From assembly GCA_029255685.2 (NCBI GenBank), contig CM055316.2:70385237-70449236 (forward strand): a stretch of DNA of 64,000 bases, read 5' to 3'. The notes beneath the pieces are model-generated. The model was not told the origin of the DNA, did not search any database, and saw only the letters and a program-made list of their open reading frames with translations. The position numbers and the translations under genes were made by a program. Below, piece by piece: positions 1-11,653 of this stretch; positions within the stretch are counted from its first letter, which is position 1; each line of letters opens with the position of its first letter. This stretch comes from Silene conica (Eukaryota > Streptophyta > Magnoliopsida > Caryophyllales > Caryophyllaceae).

Positions 1-339
1 TTGACTTGAGGTTGGGTGCGAAGCTAGTTATTTTTCGTTCTCATCTTGAATCCGAGGTGGTAGATTGTTTGTGAATGTCCCAAGGACTGTGCTTGTGCAA
101 TATAAATTTCAGAAATTATAGCTTGGGTTATGCCTGACTGATATGATGGCATTGTTTAATTACGGTCTTCCTATGGTTCAGAAAATGCAATTCTCTTGAC
201 ACGTTGGAATCCACTTGCTGCTGATCATATTTATTTTGTAATTTTGTTTGCTTGCTTTTAATGTCAGTGAAAGGTTTTGTAATTTTGTCATTTATTTTCT
301 CGACGAAAATGCTTGCTCATTGGGGTCATATGCCTGCAG

Positions 340-3300
340 ATAATGAGGGAAACATTAATTTATCTGACTCATCTTGATCATGATGATACAGAGCAACAGG
401 TATTTTACCTTATCTTACAACAGTCTTCGAAATGCAACTTTTTAACCATATCTTGTAATAATCATGTAAATGAAATTTTTTTAAGCTTCTCTCTAACCTC
501 TGTGTTGGGAAACATGAGCCTGTGATATAGAGTGGAGTGTGTATATGTTATGCAAACTCGGGTACACATCCAAGTTCCCAACATGATATTACCCAATTTT
601 CTAGATCCTTAAATGATACTTTCTCCATTCAAATTCAACCTACACCTATTCCATTTTAATCTATTCATATCCAAACTACCACTTTCCTAATAAAGTCAAA
701 AAAATTACTAAAGTATCCTTATGAACACCAATTATTTACACAAAATGCCATTGAATGACCCACCTTTAATCAACCATCACACATTTAAATTAATAAAAAA
801 ACATCTTAAACACTTCCAGTTGTACTTTTAATAATTTTTTAACATCTTTCTTAATATTTGTGCAAAAAGCATATACACTTTGGATTTGAATGGAGGAAGT
901 ATGAGTGTGGACAAATCTGTACCCTTTGGATTTTTGTGTGAATTGGAGGTAGAGATATGTTTGAGAAACAAGGCATCTTATCGTGTGTTCATCTGCTGTT
1001 ATCATGCAATGCCTTTTTTTGTGGCTCTTTTAAGACAAGTATAGGATTGCTGAGTGTCGGGTAAAGATTTCATAACCATAACCTTGAGTGCCGTGTAGTG
1101 GATTGGGTACAATATGGAAAATTGGAAATGAACAGTAAAAGTAACTGGTCTTCACAATCTGTTGCGCCTGTCTTTGCTCAACTGTCGTTGTTTATCTTCG
1201 CTTCTTATTTTTTTCTTTTCCATTTTTTAATTACAGATGCTTAAAAAGTTAACCAAGCAGCTTAATGGTGAGGATTGGTCATGGAATAATTTAAATACCC
1301 TTTGTTGGGCAATAGGATCGATTTCTGGATCCATGATGGAAGAACAGGTACCGTGGACATGTTGTCTCTCTGTAACATGTATCTTGATTATGCTCTTGTT
1401 TGCAATCCGCTTTGCGGCTCCCTTAGATGTGTAGATAAACATTAGTGGTTAACATGACTTCTCTCTAAATCTGTGCTGAAGTTTTTGTACACTTGGGCGT
1501 TGGCCTTTTCCATCAATCCTCATTTTGCAGGAGAACAGGTTTTTGGTGATGGTCATTCGTGACCTGCTCAACTTATGTGAGCTTACAAAGGGGAAAGACA
1601 ACAAGGCTGTTATTGCAAGTAACATTATGTAAGTGTTGTGTATTGTTTTACGTCTTACGTCATAGCTCAATCTTATTTTTAGTGTCTATTCGCCATTAAA
1701 ATTTTCTGGATAAGTAGGAAAGTTTGTGCATTAGCTAGTTTTTCAACTGTATTACCTTAATTATTTTTGTGTTTGGATTTGTAGGTATGTTGTTGGGCAG
1801 TATCCTAGATTTCTGAGGGCTCACTGGAAATTTCTGAAGACAGTGGTGAATAAGTTATTTGAGTTCATGCACGAGACGCATCCTGGAGTTCAGGTTTATT
1901 ACTTCTGTCTGCCTTTTCTTATCTATCTTTGCTTACATATGAAATAGGTGATTGATGTGGTTAAACAATCTCCGATGCAATTTTTAACACGGTCATTGGT
2001 CATTTTGAAAACTATGGTAACACTGCCTACCTGTTACATCCAACCACCTTCACTTATCCTTTGGTCGGAGCCTTGTCTATCGATGGTCATATACTCATAT
2101 GATCTACTATATCAAGTTACATGTACCCAGTCAGAAGCAACATTTCGATATTGAATGATGTACGATACTACGATTTGGTGTGCTGTGATGCCGATTTATA
2201 CGTCATCGGGAATTCATTAATTGGACTTAGGATTGGAAAACTGTTGCGAAGATATTGGCTCTTTTAGATTGCGATTGATTGTCTTTTATCAAATGATGAC
2301 GTTTTAATATAAATAAGCGGCATTCAGATTTTTGATATGTATGATTTACAAGTCTTTGACTTATGTATCCATTTACATTCTGAAAAAACCTGCCAAAGAG
2401 CTCTGAACAAGCTTCAGTATCGGCTAGTTTGTTGAATGCTGGTCATATGTGATCTGACATCTTTATTTTGTTTTATTTTGTTCAGGATATGGCCTGTGAT
2501 ACATTTTTGAAAATTGTCCAGAAATGCAAGCGTAAATTTGTCATTGTTCAGGTAATCTGAATGTTTAATATCACTGAGTTATTTTTTTAAAATACAGTTC
2601 CTTTTTTTATTTACCTGAATATGCCAAAGCTGTCAATTCAATTGTGGTGATTAATTTAAAGTCAATATTATAACATTTTATAAATATTGTACGCTGTATT
2701 ATATACTGGATTGTGACATATTTGTAATTAATTAGATGACCTTGGTATGGTTTTGGCTTTTGTGCTTGGTATAGCAGGGAAAGGTAGCAATCTGGTTTCT
2801 AATGTAAATGCACTTTTGTTGCTACAGGTTGGTGAAAGTGAGCCATTTGTTTCTGAACTTCTCACAGGCCTCCCAACAACAATTACTGACCTTGAAGCTC
2901 ATCAAATTCATATGTTCTATGAGGCTGTAAGTGTTATCTTATACTTTTATGATGAAGGCTTGGCTCTTAAAAACAACAAATTGGTTTATTGACAAGTTCT
3001 CTCCACATGTTTAGGTTGGCCAAATGATTAGCGCTGAGTCTGATCCACAAAAAAGGGATGAATACCTTAGGAGGTTGATGGATTTGCCAAATTTGGTAAA
3101 TAATCTGATTACTATGCACCTGTTCCTTCCATAATAGAAACTAGGCTATGGATTCGTTGGAGTCATTGTTGTTTTGATGTGCAGAAATGGAATGAAATTA
3201 TTGGGCAAGCACGCCAAAGTGTTGATGTGTTGAAAGACCAAGATGTTATCAGGGCAGTACTTAATATATTACAGGTGTGGTCTACTTTTTTATACTCATG

Positions 3301-6300
3301 TTTTTCTACATTCTTTGCGACAGATGAGCATCAGCTGAAAAAGGGTAAATATAATAGCGGGGCCAAGTATATTATTGGTGGCTTCTCAAATTTGCGTTTA
3401 AAAAGTGTACCAGGGGGCAGGGACCTTTTTGTTAACTGAAAAAGTGCAAATATAATAACAAGGCGAAAAATTTGTTTGCTCTTTTAACTTGAAAGACCAC
3501 AATCTTAATGAGAATTGTCCTTTCTTTTAATTTTTTTAAATTTAAGAACATAAGCATTGGTTGATCTGGATTTTTGTTAAATGCGATATTCGTTCCCGTT
3601 CAGCGGTCTTCAATCTGATATTGAGGGTAGAGTTTAGGTCTAAGAGTTTATATGGAGTGAAGGGGAAGGCTTCTTATCGGAAATGCCAATATGAAACCAT
3701 GCCTTTGTGGAGAGCCTCCGCAGCTTCTCTTGTTGTCTTACTAGTTCTGAGGCTTGTCTAGTCTTCAGCTTTTGCTGTCTCGTGGATGTGATGCCTCGTC
3801 ATGCATAGTCTGTGTACTAGCTATGGTTATATATGGGATTAGTAAAGTAATCTATTGAATATACTGTCTGTGCTTGGCTATTAACAGAGTATATTTTTTT
3901 TAATTTCCTCATCAGACCAACACAAGCGCTGCCACCTCTTTGGGTACATATTTCTTTCCACAGATTTCATTGATCTTTCTGGACATGCTAAATGTCTACA
4001 GGTAATTGGATATAGTGGCCCTTTTCTCATTATTTATTTTTCATCCGATGTTGAGTGACTGTTTGTCTCACTGCCTTGCCTTTTTCTTTTGCTGGTTTCT
4101 GTAGAATGTATAGTGAGCTTATATCAAATAGCATTGCTGGAGGTGGACCGTTTGCGTCAAAAACTTCATTTGTGAAGCTTTTACGGTAAAGGCCACTTTA
4201 TGTTATTATCTTGTCTTATTTTTGGTGTGAGCGGGAGTCTTTTCACAGCCTTTATTTTATATTGTGATAATTCTTATTGCTTGAAATAGATCGGTGAAAC
4301 GCGAGACACTAAAGCTGATTGAGACATTTTTGGACAAAGCTGAGGATCAGCCTCATATTGGGACACAGTTTGTACCTCCCATGATGGATCCCGTGCTTGG
4401 TGACTATGCAAGGAATCTTCCTGATGCTAGGGAGTCGGAAGTGCTGTCCCTTTTTGCCACTATAATTAACAAGTAAGATCCACTGGGATATTTCCTTTTT
4501 GAGTGGAATTTGATTTTAAATGTTTTTCCTGTCTCATTCTTTCGTATTTAAGATTTTTCCCTGCCGAATAGATATGACCAATGGCCTTCTGTATGAGTCA
4601 ACTGCTTTTATTTTTGAATGTCAAAGTCGATCTATTGTTATTTAATTTGACCACATACAAAGTTTTATAACTTATTACAGTATATATTACTCCCTCTCTC
4701 TCAACAAGTTTCACCCTTGTGGATTGACAAGTTTTAAGGGGAGTAATAATATGTGGAGAAAAATGAAAGTTGAGTTCATTTCTGGGGTCATAAATAATAG
4801 TGGCCACAAAAATCAGACAAGAAAGGAATAAAGCAAAAGGTGATCCTTGTAAAGAGACGGCTTAAAAAGGAAAGACGGAACCTTTTGGAGAGACAGAGGG
4901 ATTATTTCGTTAAACTCTACTTTTTGCTTTAAATCTGATCTGGACATCCATTTCAGGTTGGCAAGAAAGTTCTAGATATATGGGTTTTTGCGTCTGAAAA
5001 GGATTCTAGCTAAAGGTTGATATATAGTTCTTGTTCCATTTAGTTACTTATGTTGCAGATTGCTTTTTTGATTTGGTGTGTATCTGTTCTTTACAAGAAG
5101 ATATCTTGTACGTGCGTTTATTATTTAATTATTTACCATATTTCTGTGTTGCTTGGGTTCATTACTCGTGTCTGTGTGTCTTATTGTTAGGTACAAGGCT
5201 GCAATGATAGACGATGTTTCTCACATTTTTGAAGCTGTTTTCCAGTGCACTTTGGAGGTAAGAATTCGCTTGTTAGTTGCCCTCCATTTTGATTAGACAA
5301 TGTTTTATGTATTGCCCCCTATTATCCAATTACTCGAGTAGGGGATATGGTGCAGGGGGGGAAAGATAAAACAGATGTAGCATATTACATATGCTATGAA
5401 AGACGGAAAGAGTAGTGAATCTTTTTGTTTCTGGAGTTCAAGTTCTGTTTTAAGAGATAAAATTGCACTTGCAACTCCACAGCTGTGCTTCACTGTTATG
5501 AGATTTTGATTGACATTGGTAGGACTGGTTGTTGATACGTTTTCTCTATTGATTGGGCTTGACTGACCCTTGATATTAGGGAAGTTTATTTTATGCGTTA
5601 TAACCACTTTGTTAATTGCTATGTTATGCAGATGATAACAAAGAATTTTGAAGATTATCCAGAGCATCGCTTGAAGTTCTTTTCATTACTTAAAGCCATT
5701 GCTACGCATTGTTTCCCTGCATTAATTCGGCTGTCGCCTCAGGTTCGGAATTGTGTTTGTTTTTCTATTTGAAGTCTTGACACCTTGTGTTCGTATAAGT
5801 AGGTCATTGTTAATTTTGATTGCTCATGGTAAATTTTTCTATCTTTATCAGCAATTGAAACTTGTTATGGACTCCATAATATGGGCATTTCGTCATACCG
5901 AGCGTAATATTGCTGAGACTGGGCTCAACCTTCTTCTGGAGATGCTGAAGAACTTTCAGGTAGATATGCCCTGTTGTCTGTTTCTAGTCGGGACATTTTG
6001 GATGTTCTTAATACTAATGTGCTATTATCACAGGCTTCCGAGTTTTGCAACCAGTTCTATAGGACATATTTTGTAACAATTGAGCAAGAACTTTTCGCAG
6101 TGCTGACTGACACCTTCCATAAACCGGGATTCAAGTTGCATGTGCTGGTCTTGCAGAATTTGTTTTGTCTGGTAAATACTCAATAGTCCATTTAAATTGG
6201 AATTTTGTTCCATTATATTGGAAGCATGTGTGTTTTGTCTTTATAGCGAGTTTAGTAATGCTTGAAGCAAAAATATGGTTGAATGTTGGTAGGAGTCGTG

Positions 6301-7566
6301 GGTGCATTTGTTTTTGTACCCTGCCACTTTGTTTGAATTGAGGGAATAGTACGTAAAAGAGGAGTAAGGGGACGAGGAGATACAAATTTCCTTGTCTGGT
6401 TTGCTAATTGGGTTGCAAGTAATTGGAGTTGGAGGGAATTTGTTCTATTCTCGTTCCCGTCCTTGAAAAAAGAGGGGTAGGGAGACAGGTAGATGCACAA
6501 TTTTGGAATTGCAAGTAATCAATATTCCTCCTTGAAGACGATCAAAATCCCTCGAACATAAGAAAAATTTGGAGGAAAAACTCCCTTGTTCGATTCTCCT
6601 TTCCCTCCCCCGTTATGGCGTTATACACCTTCAGATGCTATCCGAACACACTCCGTGTTTTGGATGTATTTGTTGAGGTAGTATTGGTTTTCTTATACTG
6701 TTTTGTTTATTGCATATCTTCAGGTACAATCTGGTGGGATCACAGAGCCTTTGTGGGACGCTTCTGCGAGTGCTTACCAGTATCCAAGTAATGAAATGTT
6801 TGTTCGTGAGTACACAATTAAGTTACTTAGCTCGTCATTTCCTAACATGACGCCTGCCGAGGTATAGTTTCTACCTTAGTGGATGAGTGAAATTCTGCAC
6901 ATCTGTTCTCTTATCTGTTGCTCATTATTTTTTGCTAAGCAGGTCACTCAATTTGTGAGTGGACTATTTGAGTCAACTAGTGATCTTCCCACATTCAAGA
7001 ATCACATACGGGACTTCTTGGTGCAATCAAAGGAGTTTTCTGCTCAGGTAAGTCTGCTCTTGAGTTATTCCCCTGATGCTGTTTTTTACTAAAAAATTGG
7101 TTACGGTCCTTTTTCTATTGATGCCTAAAGATGGTTTAACAGCTTATGTTTTGCTACATCTTTATGGTAGCAACTAGCAACTGTAAAATATTTTTTGGTA
7201 GTGTAATACAGTAAAGCAGAAAGGCTCACTAAATCGGATACACTTGTTTTCCCTTTTATTTACAATTGTGAAGTAGTCATCGCATGGATGATAACCAAAA
7301 TAGTCTCGCTAGAATATATTAAACGAGTTTGGGTTTTTCCTTAATTTTATTTTTCCTAGTATTTGGGTGGAGTGGAGTATGATTTTGTGTGGTGAGGATT
7401 CTTGTTGAGTGTGTAATTTAACATGTTATTGTCGCATCTGCAGGATAACAAAGACCTTTACGCAGAGGAGGCTGCTATTCAAAGGGAGAAGGAACGACAA
7501 AGAATGCTGAGTATCCCTGGTCTTGTTGCTCCAAATGAAATCCAAGATGAAATGGTGGATTTGTAG
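340..7566 (+). CDS. XPO1: Exportin-1 (XPO1/CRM1), C-terminal 617 codons, 5' end outside window
   Basis: This is the karyopherin that carries leucine-rich NES cargo, with Ran-GTP, out through the nuclear pore. Exons: 340-399, 1237-1347, 1531-1628, 1785-1893, 2486-2551, 2828-2926, 3015-3095, 3185-3274, 3916-4001, 4105-4185, 4290-4472, 5191-5257, 5632-5742, 5852-5959, 6034-6171, 6724-6861, 6943-7047 and 7444-7566 (TAG at 7564). They total 1854 nt in a single open frame, and all introns are GT..AG. The product follows plant XPO1 closely: IMRETLIYL at the left edge, [17 protein letters not shown], the HEAT-repeat stretch [15 protein letters not shown], and a C-terminus ending in an acidic tail with QRMLSIPGL. 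The cysteine of RDLLNLCE (codon 1576-1578) corresponds to the NES-groove cysteine that leptomycin B modifies in animal CRM1. Plant XPO1 is about 1075 aa, so roughly 460 N-terminal residues lie to the left. Introns carry Stowaway MITEs. Identification is certain from the sequence; individual splice sites are predictions. Confidence 0.96.
617..901. mobile_element. Stowaway MITE in XPO1 intron
   Basis: Terminal inverted repeats begin TACTTTCTCCATTCAAATTC and end with the complementary GAATGGAGGAAGTA, with TA target sites. The interior is AT-rich and non-coding. The element at 10721-11007 is the same family in the opposite orientation; both share the internal stretch around TTAATATTTGTGCAAAAAGC. 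No transposase is present. Confidence 0.85.
4688..4904. mobile_element. Stowaway-like MITE in XPO1 intron
   Basis: About 217 bp bounded by TACTCCCTCTCTCTCAACAA on the left and an imperfect complement (TTGGAGAGACAGAGGGA) on the right. The termini fit the Stowaway pattern, but the inverted repeats have diverged, so the ends are approximate. Confidence 0.6.
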
Positions 7567-9117
7567 TGTGGGCAACTCCAAGTTGAAGTTGCGCGTTTGC
7601 TTATAGATTAATTGATGAGGGTGGGGGGAGGGGGGACTCGCCCTCAACATAGGAGGCTTGGGGTCCCTAGTTTCTGTTCCCTAGTGCTTGTTACTGGTTT
7701 TTGTAGTTGGTAAATGGAGGAAGCGGCCCTCAGTAATTTGTAATCAAAGACTTCATATTTGACTAATTAGCTGGGGTGTAGCGGTAATTAGCGTTTTTAG
7801 TATCATACGGTACTGGACTGGGGCAAGCTAGCAGCCTCTCTGGAATTAAGTTGGATCGTATTCTACCGTCGCTGGTGGGGTTTCTTAGGGTGGTATATTT
7901 TTTTTCTTATGTTGGCAGGCTTTGTGCAGAAGCTTTTATTGTTTCGTTTAGGAATGGGGTTTATATTGGAATCTCTGTAATTGTTATTGTCCGAAATCTT
8001 CGTTCTTTGATCTATATTCAGATTTCAGACTAAATTCTTCATCATGGTATTCCTTATTTATTAACAGTGACAGCACTCGCCTTAAAAGAAGGTATTTTAG
8101 CCGCTAAACAATTAGGAATTTCTAACCTAATTGTGGAAATTGATAATTTATGTGTTATCAACTCCCTCCGTAGCACTTGGCAAATCCCGTGGGAAATCTA
8201 GTATTATCAAGGATGTGAAACTTGATCTTCATCTTTTCGATGAAATGATAATTAAACATTGCTTCCGTGAAGTCAACAAGGTTGCTGACTTCGTCGGAAT
8301 TGAGAATTAATCAAGAGAATACTCACTGAGCAATGAGCTGAATCGTGTTTTGATACAAACAATTTATACACTAATTTTAATTTATATTTTCTTTTCCAAT
8401 TGAATTGTCATGAGATTAATAACATACAATTTTGTTTTTTATAGGGATTATATAAATTAAGCTATTATCCAATAAATATAGTATCTAAAAAAGATTTAAG
8501 AATTTATAGTTTATATCAATTTTTATTTATTTTATTTAAATATTACTCTATAATTTCAAGTTGTGAAAATAATATAATTTGATGAAAAGATTAGTTTAGT
8601 GAAAAGATAGTAATTTAATGAAATAAATTTTAATTAGTAATTTTCTTATTTTATAATAAATGAACTTATTTCAGAATATATATTTTTAATGAACTTATAC
8701 AACCACTTTCATAAACTAGAACTTTTAGGCAATTACATTTACATTAGCCTATAACAAGTCTTAACTATAATGGAATGTAATTAATTATTGCGTATCAAAT
8801 CTACAAATATTTTAATTGTATCAAGATATTTCAAGATGTAAGAATGTAAATAACGAAAGTGAATTCTTATGAAATATTTATAGTCCTATTAATGGTAGAT
8901 AATTTCATAATATTTCTTAGGAACGTTAACCATTTAATTTAATTTAGCGAAAGTGGATTCTCCATAAACATAAATAAACTGAATATAGCAAGATTTACAA
9001 TATATTCTCGTGGGGATGTAATTAGTAAGATATCTTGTAAATCTTTTAAGTTTATTAATATCTGCCTTAAAGCACGCGTTTGAAAATACCGTAAATCAAT
9101 AAATAAGCAAACATCCT
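7567..9117. other. XPO1 3' flank and AT-rich intergenic DNA
   Basis: The first few hundred bases are probably XPO1 3' UTR. An RNase H-like remnant lies at 8061-8310. From about 8330 to 9100 the DNA is very AT-rich, with no gene or clear repeat that I can recognise. Confidence 0.6.
8061..8310 (+). pseudogene. RNase H-like (RVT_3-type) retroelement remnant
   Basis: The translation from 8061 gives LTVTALALKEGILAAKQLG followed by an acidic IVEIDN segment. This resembles the plant 'reverse transcriptase-like' RNase H domain found at the end of LINE-type elements and in host-encoded relatives. That frame stops at 8199. The +1 frame then continues from about 8194 with the domain's C-terminal half (KHCFREVNKVADF) to a TAA at 8308. 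One net frameshift therefore separates the halves, and the upstream catalytic part is missing. It is a dead fragment. A second such remnant lies at 34195-34320. Confidence 0.72.
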
Positions 9118-9507
9118 TTGTGTTTATGTATTAAGTTGTCTTTAGTACCAAAGTTCCGGAGTAGAGCAATGTTGTGGAACATAACAAAAACAATCAGTTT
9201 AGGAGATGTTGGAAACTCGGAACTTATTTTAGAGGGACAAAAGGTGAGGGAGCACATACTTGCATGGCTTGACAACGGTAGTCGAAACCAAGCGGAGTCG
9301 CAACACGGGGTTACTATCACTGTACTCGACTGGGACGTACAACAACGGTTCACGGTCACACTGAAGCGAATTCAGTCCGGGAATTTTGTTCTTACTAACG
9401 GTTGGGGACGTAATTTTGTGAAGCGTAGACGACTTGTACCACAGAACCTAGTTGGATTTCGCTGGGATTCTTGTGCTAAAGAGCTAATATTTCATGTCAT
9501 TCGTTAA
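9118..9507 (+). CDS. Small plant B3-domain protein (putative)
   Basis: An intronless 129-codon ORF. The C-terminal half has the B3 fold pattern: a hydrophobic beta strand (GVTITVLDWD), a second strand, then LTNGWGRNFVKRRRLVPQN, a basic turn and a closing FRWDSC plus short strand. This matches the small plant B3 proteins (REM-like and At2g33720-like families), which are putative DNA-binding proteins of the nucleus. Met18 (9169) begins where the domain similarity begins and is an alternative start; residues 1-17 look unlike the family. No second B3 copy or other domain is present. The ORF stands alone between AT-rich DNA and a MITE cluster, so it could be an expressed single-domain gene or a fragment of a larger one. 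I saw no internal stop or frameshift. Confidence 0.65.
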   Translation: MCLCIKLSLVPKFRSRAMLWNITKTISLGDVGNSELILEGQKVREHILAWLDNGSRNQAESQHGVTITVLDWDVQQRFTVTLKRIQSGNFVLTNGWGRNFVKRRRLVPQNLVGFRWDSCAKELIFHVIR

Positions 9508-9853
9508 TTGCTACTTCGGTTTTCAAACTGGTGTCCTAAACGCATGAGTTAATAAGGTAATTAGAGAAAGATTGTTGAGAAGATTTCACAAATTATCACA
9601 AATGTGCGTTTGTGTATCAATCATTCATAACATATTCTCAAAATCTTTCTTTTTTTAAACTATTAATGTAAGGATACACGTTATAAGAGTCTATATATAG
9701 AGCTCTAATTATTAAAAATCTGGAATTCATGCATGGTATATTTAAATTTTAATTTCTTTTTTTCTCTGGGATTCTCATGCTAATGAGTAATGAACTTTTG
9801 TTTCATGATGTCCTCCGTTAATTATTTGATTATGATAATGCAACATTAATTGC

Positions 9854-10035
9854 TATCCCTCCGTTTCAATAGATTCTTTATCTTTACTTTTTGACACTAT
9901 TCACAGATTAAGAGAATCTACTATGTTTTCGACAAACTATAAGATAAAACATAGAAGTATCATGTGGGATCTTGTAATCAAAATGAAAGAGATTGATGGT
10001 GTAAAATGCACCTCGATAAATGTGACGGAGGGAGT
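9854..10035. mobile_element. Stowaway-like MITE
   Basis: Bounded by TATCCCTCCGTTTCAATAGA and GTGACGGAGGGAGTA. Short complementary ends with TA target sites and about 180 bp of non-coding interior are typical of Stowaway. Confidence 0.65.
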
Positions 10036-10061
10036 ACTTGTTATCTATAGAATCGACACAT

Positions 10062-10272
10062 GATGTAGGAGCTTCCAATGCCTACATGATGTAGGAATTG
10101 ACTTACCTACCCCTCCCTTGGTCATTGGAAATTCCATGGAATTTAATTAATTCCTACATGGACAACCAAACACATTTATTAAATTCACCCGAATTGGATG
10201 CTGGAACTTAATTCCTATGAAATTGAAGTTCCTAGGCAAATGAAATTCCTTGATCAACCAAACGACTCCTTA
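10062..10272. mobile_element. MITE with AACCAAACGACTCCT end
   Basis: The right end (GATCAACCAAACGACTCCT) and the preceding GAACTTAATTCCT segment match the element at 47688-47926, so the two are copies of one family. The left inverted repeat is degraded, and the left boundary is approximate. Confidence 0.5.
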
Positions 10273-10449
10273 GTGGTGAAGAATTGTTAAAAATGTGACT
10301 CGTTTGTCAACAATAAACTAAGAACGGGTAAAAGAAAGTCAAAAGCTTTGATGATGTCAGCATAGGATTTTGCTGCTTGTGTCACGTTGGCTTTTGGAAA
10401 GTAGGTTTCCAATTCCTAGTGGGTTTCTATTTGTTTACACTGTACGAAG

Positions 10450-10699
10450 TACTTCCTCCATTTTTCTATGTTCTTCCCATTTGCTTTTAGGAGTCGAACT
10501 TTGACCGTAAGTAAGTTAGACAATAATGAATTTTAAGTTATAAAATTAGAACATTTACAATTATTATCAACAAATCTTCGTGGGGAAAAAAAATTCAATA
10601 GAAAAAAATATCGTATAGGTGTCGGAAAAGACGGTCAAAGGTGCGTCTTGGAGACCGCAATAAAGCAAATGGGAAGAACATAGAAAAATGGAGGAAGTA
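10450..10699. mobile_element. Stowaway MITE with long inverted repeats
   Basis: Starts TACTTCCTCCATTTTTCTAT and ends with the near-perfect complement ATAGAAAAATGGAGGAAGTA. The inverted repeats extend about 40 bp (TTCTTCCCATTTGCTTT and its complement). 250 bp, non-coding. It lies 21 bp from the next Stowaway. Confidence 0.88.
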
Positions 10700-10720
10700 T
10701 TATTTAGTTTCGTACGTACA

Positions 10721-11007
10721 TACTTCCTCCGTTCATATCCAAAGCGCATATATGCTTTTTGCACAAATATTAAGAAAGATATTAAAAAACTATTAAAAGT
10801 ACATTTGGAAGTGTGTAAGATGTTTTTTTATTAATTTAAATGTGTGATGGTGGATTATAGGTGGGCCATGGAGTGACATTTTATGTAGATAAATGGTTTC
10901 CATAACGGTAGTCTAGTCATTTTGTCTTCTTTTTTAGGAAAGTGGTAGAGTGGATATGAATGGATGAAAAAGGAATATATGTAGGTTGGATATGAATGGA
11001 GGAAGTA
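10721..11007. mobile_element. Stowaway MITE (same family as 617-901, inverted)
   Basis: TACTTCCTCCGTTCATATCC at the left end is answered by GGATATGAATGGAGGAAGTA at the right end. It is 287 bp with TA sites. The interior is the reverse complement of the XPO1 intron element, with scattered differences. Confidence 0.88.
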
Positions 11008-11653
11008 CGTAACTTATTTTATTTTCTTAGTTTGTTTTTGTTAGGTTTGTTTTAGGAATTAGTTTCCTAATTAAGATTAGTCTTTATCAGGCTAGTTTAC
11101 TATATAAACACTACTCCGTCTTAGCTATTTTTAAGGAGAGATTTGTGAGGCAAACACTTTGAGAGTTTTAAGAGGCAGATCTAGAAAAACTCTGTGCTCA
11201 TCTTTTGTAATTTGTAATTTTCCCGACATAGTGAAATATTTTCCCTCGCCCTGGTGGATGTAGTTATCACATTGATAGTGAACCACGTAAATCTTGTGTG
11301 TCTTTTAATTTTTACGTCTACTCCGTATCGCTTCCGCACAACAAAAATTGATACAGAGAATATTCTCGTCTTATTACAATGGTGAATGGTATGATATTTA
11401 TATTATTCCAAATATCTAAATATCAAAATATAAATATATAATCATGCCCCTGAATATAATCATAATATTTCGGTAATGTAATATACTTGTTTCATAACAT
11501 TGATATTATGATTATGAAGAATATGACCCTATTTGGTAAACAGCGAATTAATTTTAGCATAAGAAGAACGACGGATTATAAATGACAGCTTTTAATAGAA
11601 GCTTTGACTAACATATTATAATTAACAAAAATTAGTTTGAGTGTTTCGTTCAA

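Larger units (their letters stand above)
9508..11653. other. MITE-rich intergenic DNA
   Basis: Four MITE-like elements lie at 9854-10035, 10062-10272, 10450-10699 and 10721-11007. The stretch 11050-11650 is AT-rich and contains no recognisable F-box-coding sequence upstream of the next ORF. Confidence 0.6.
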
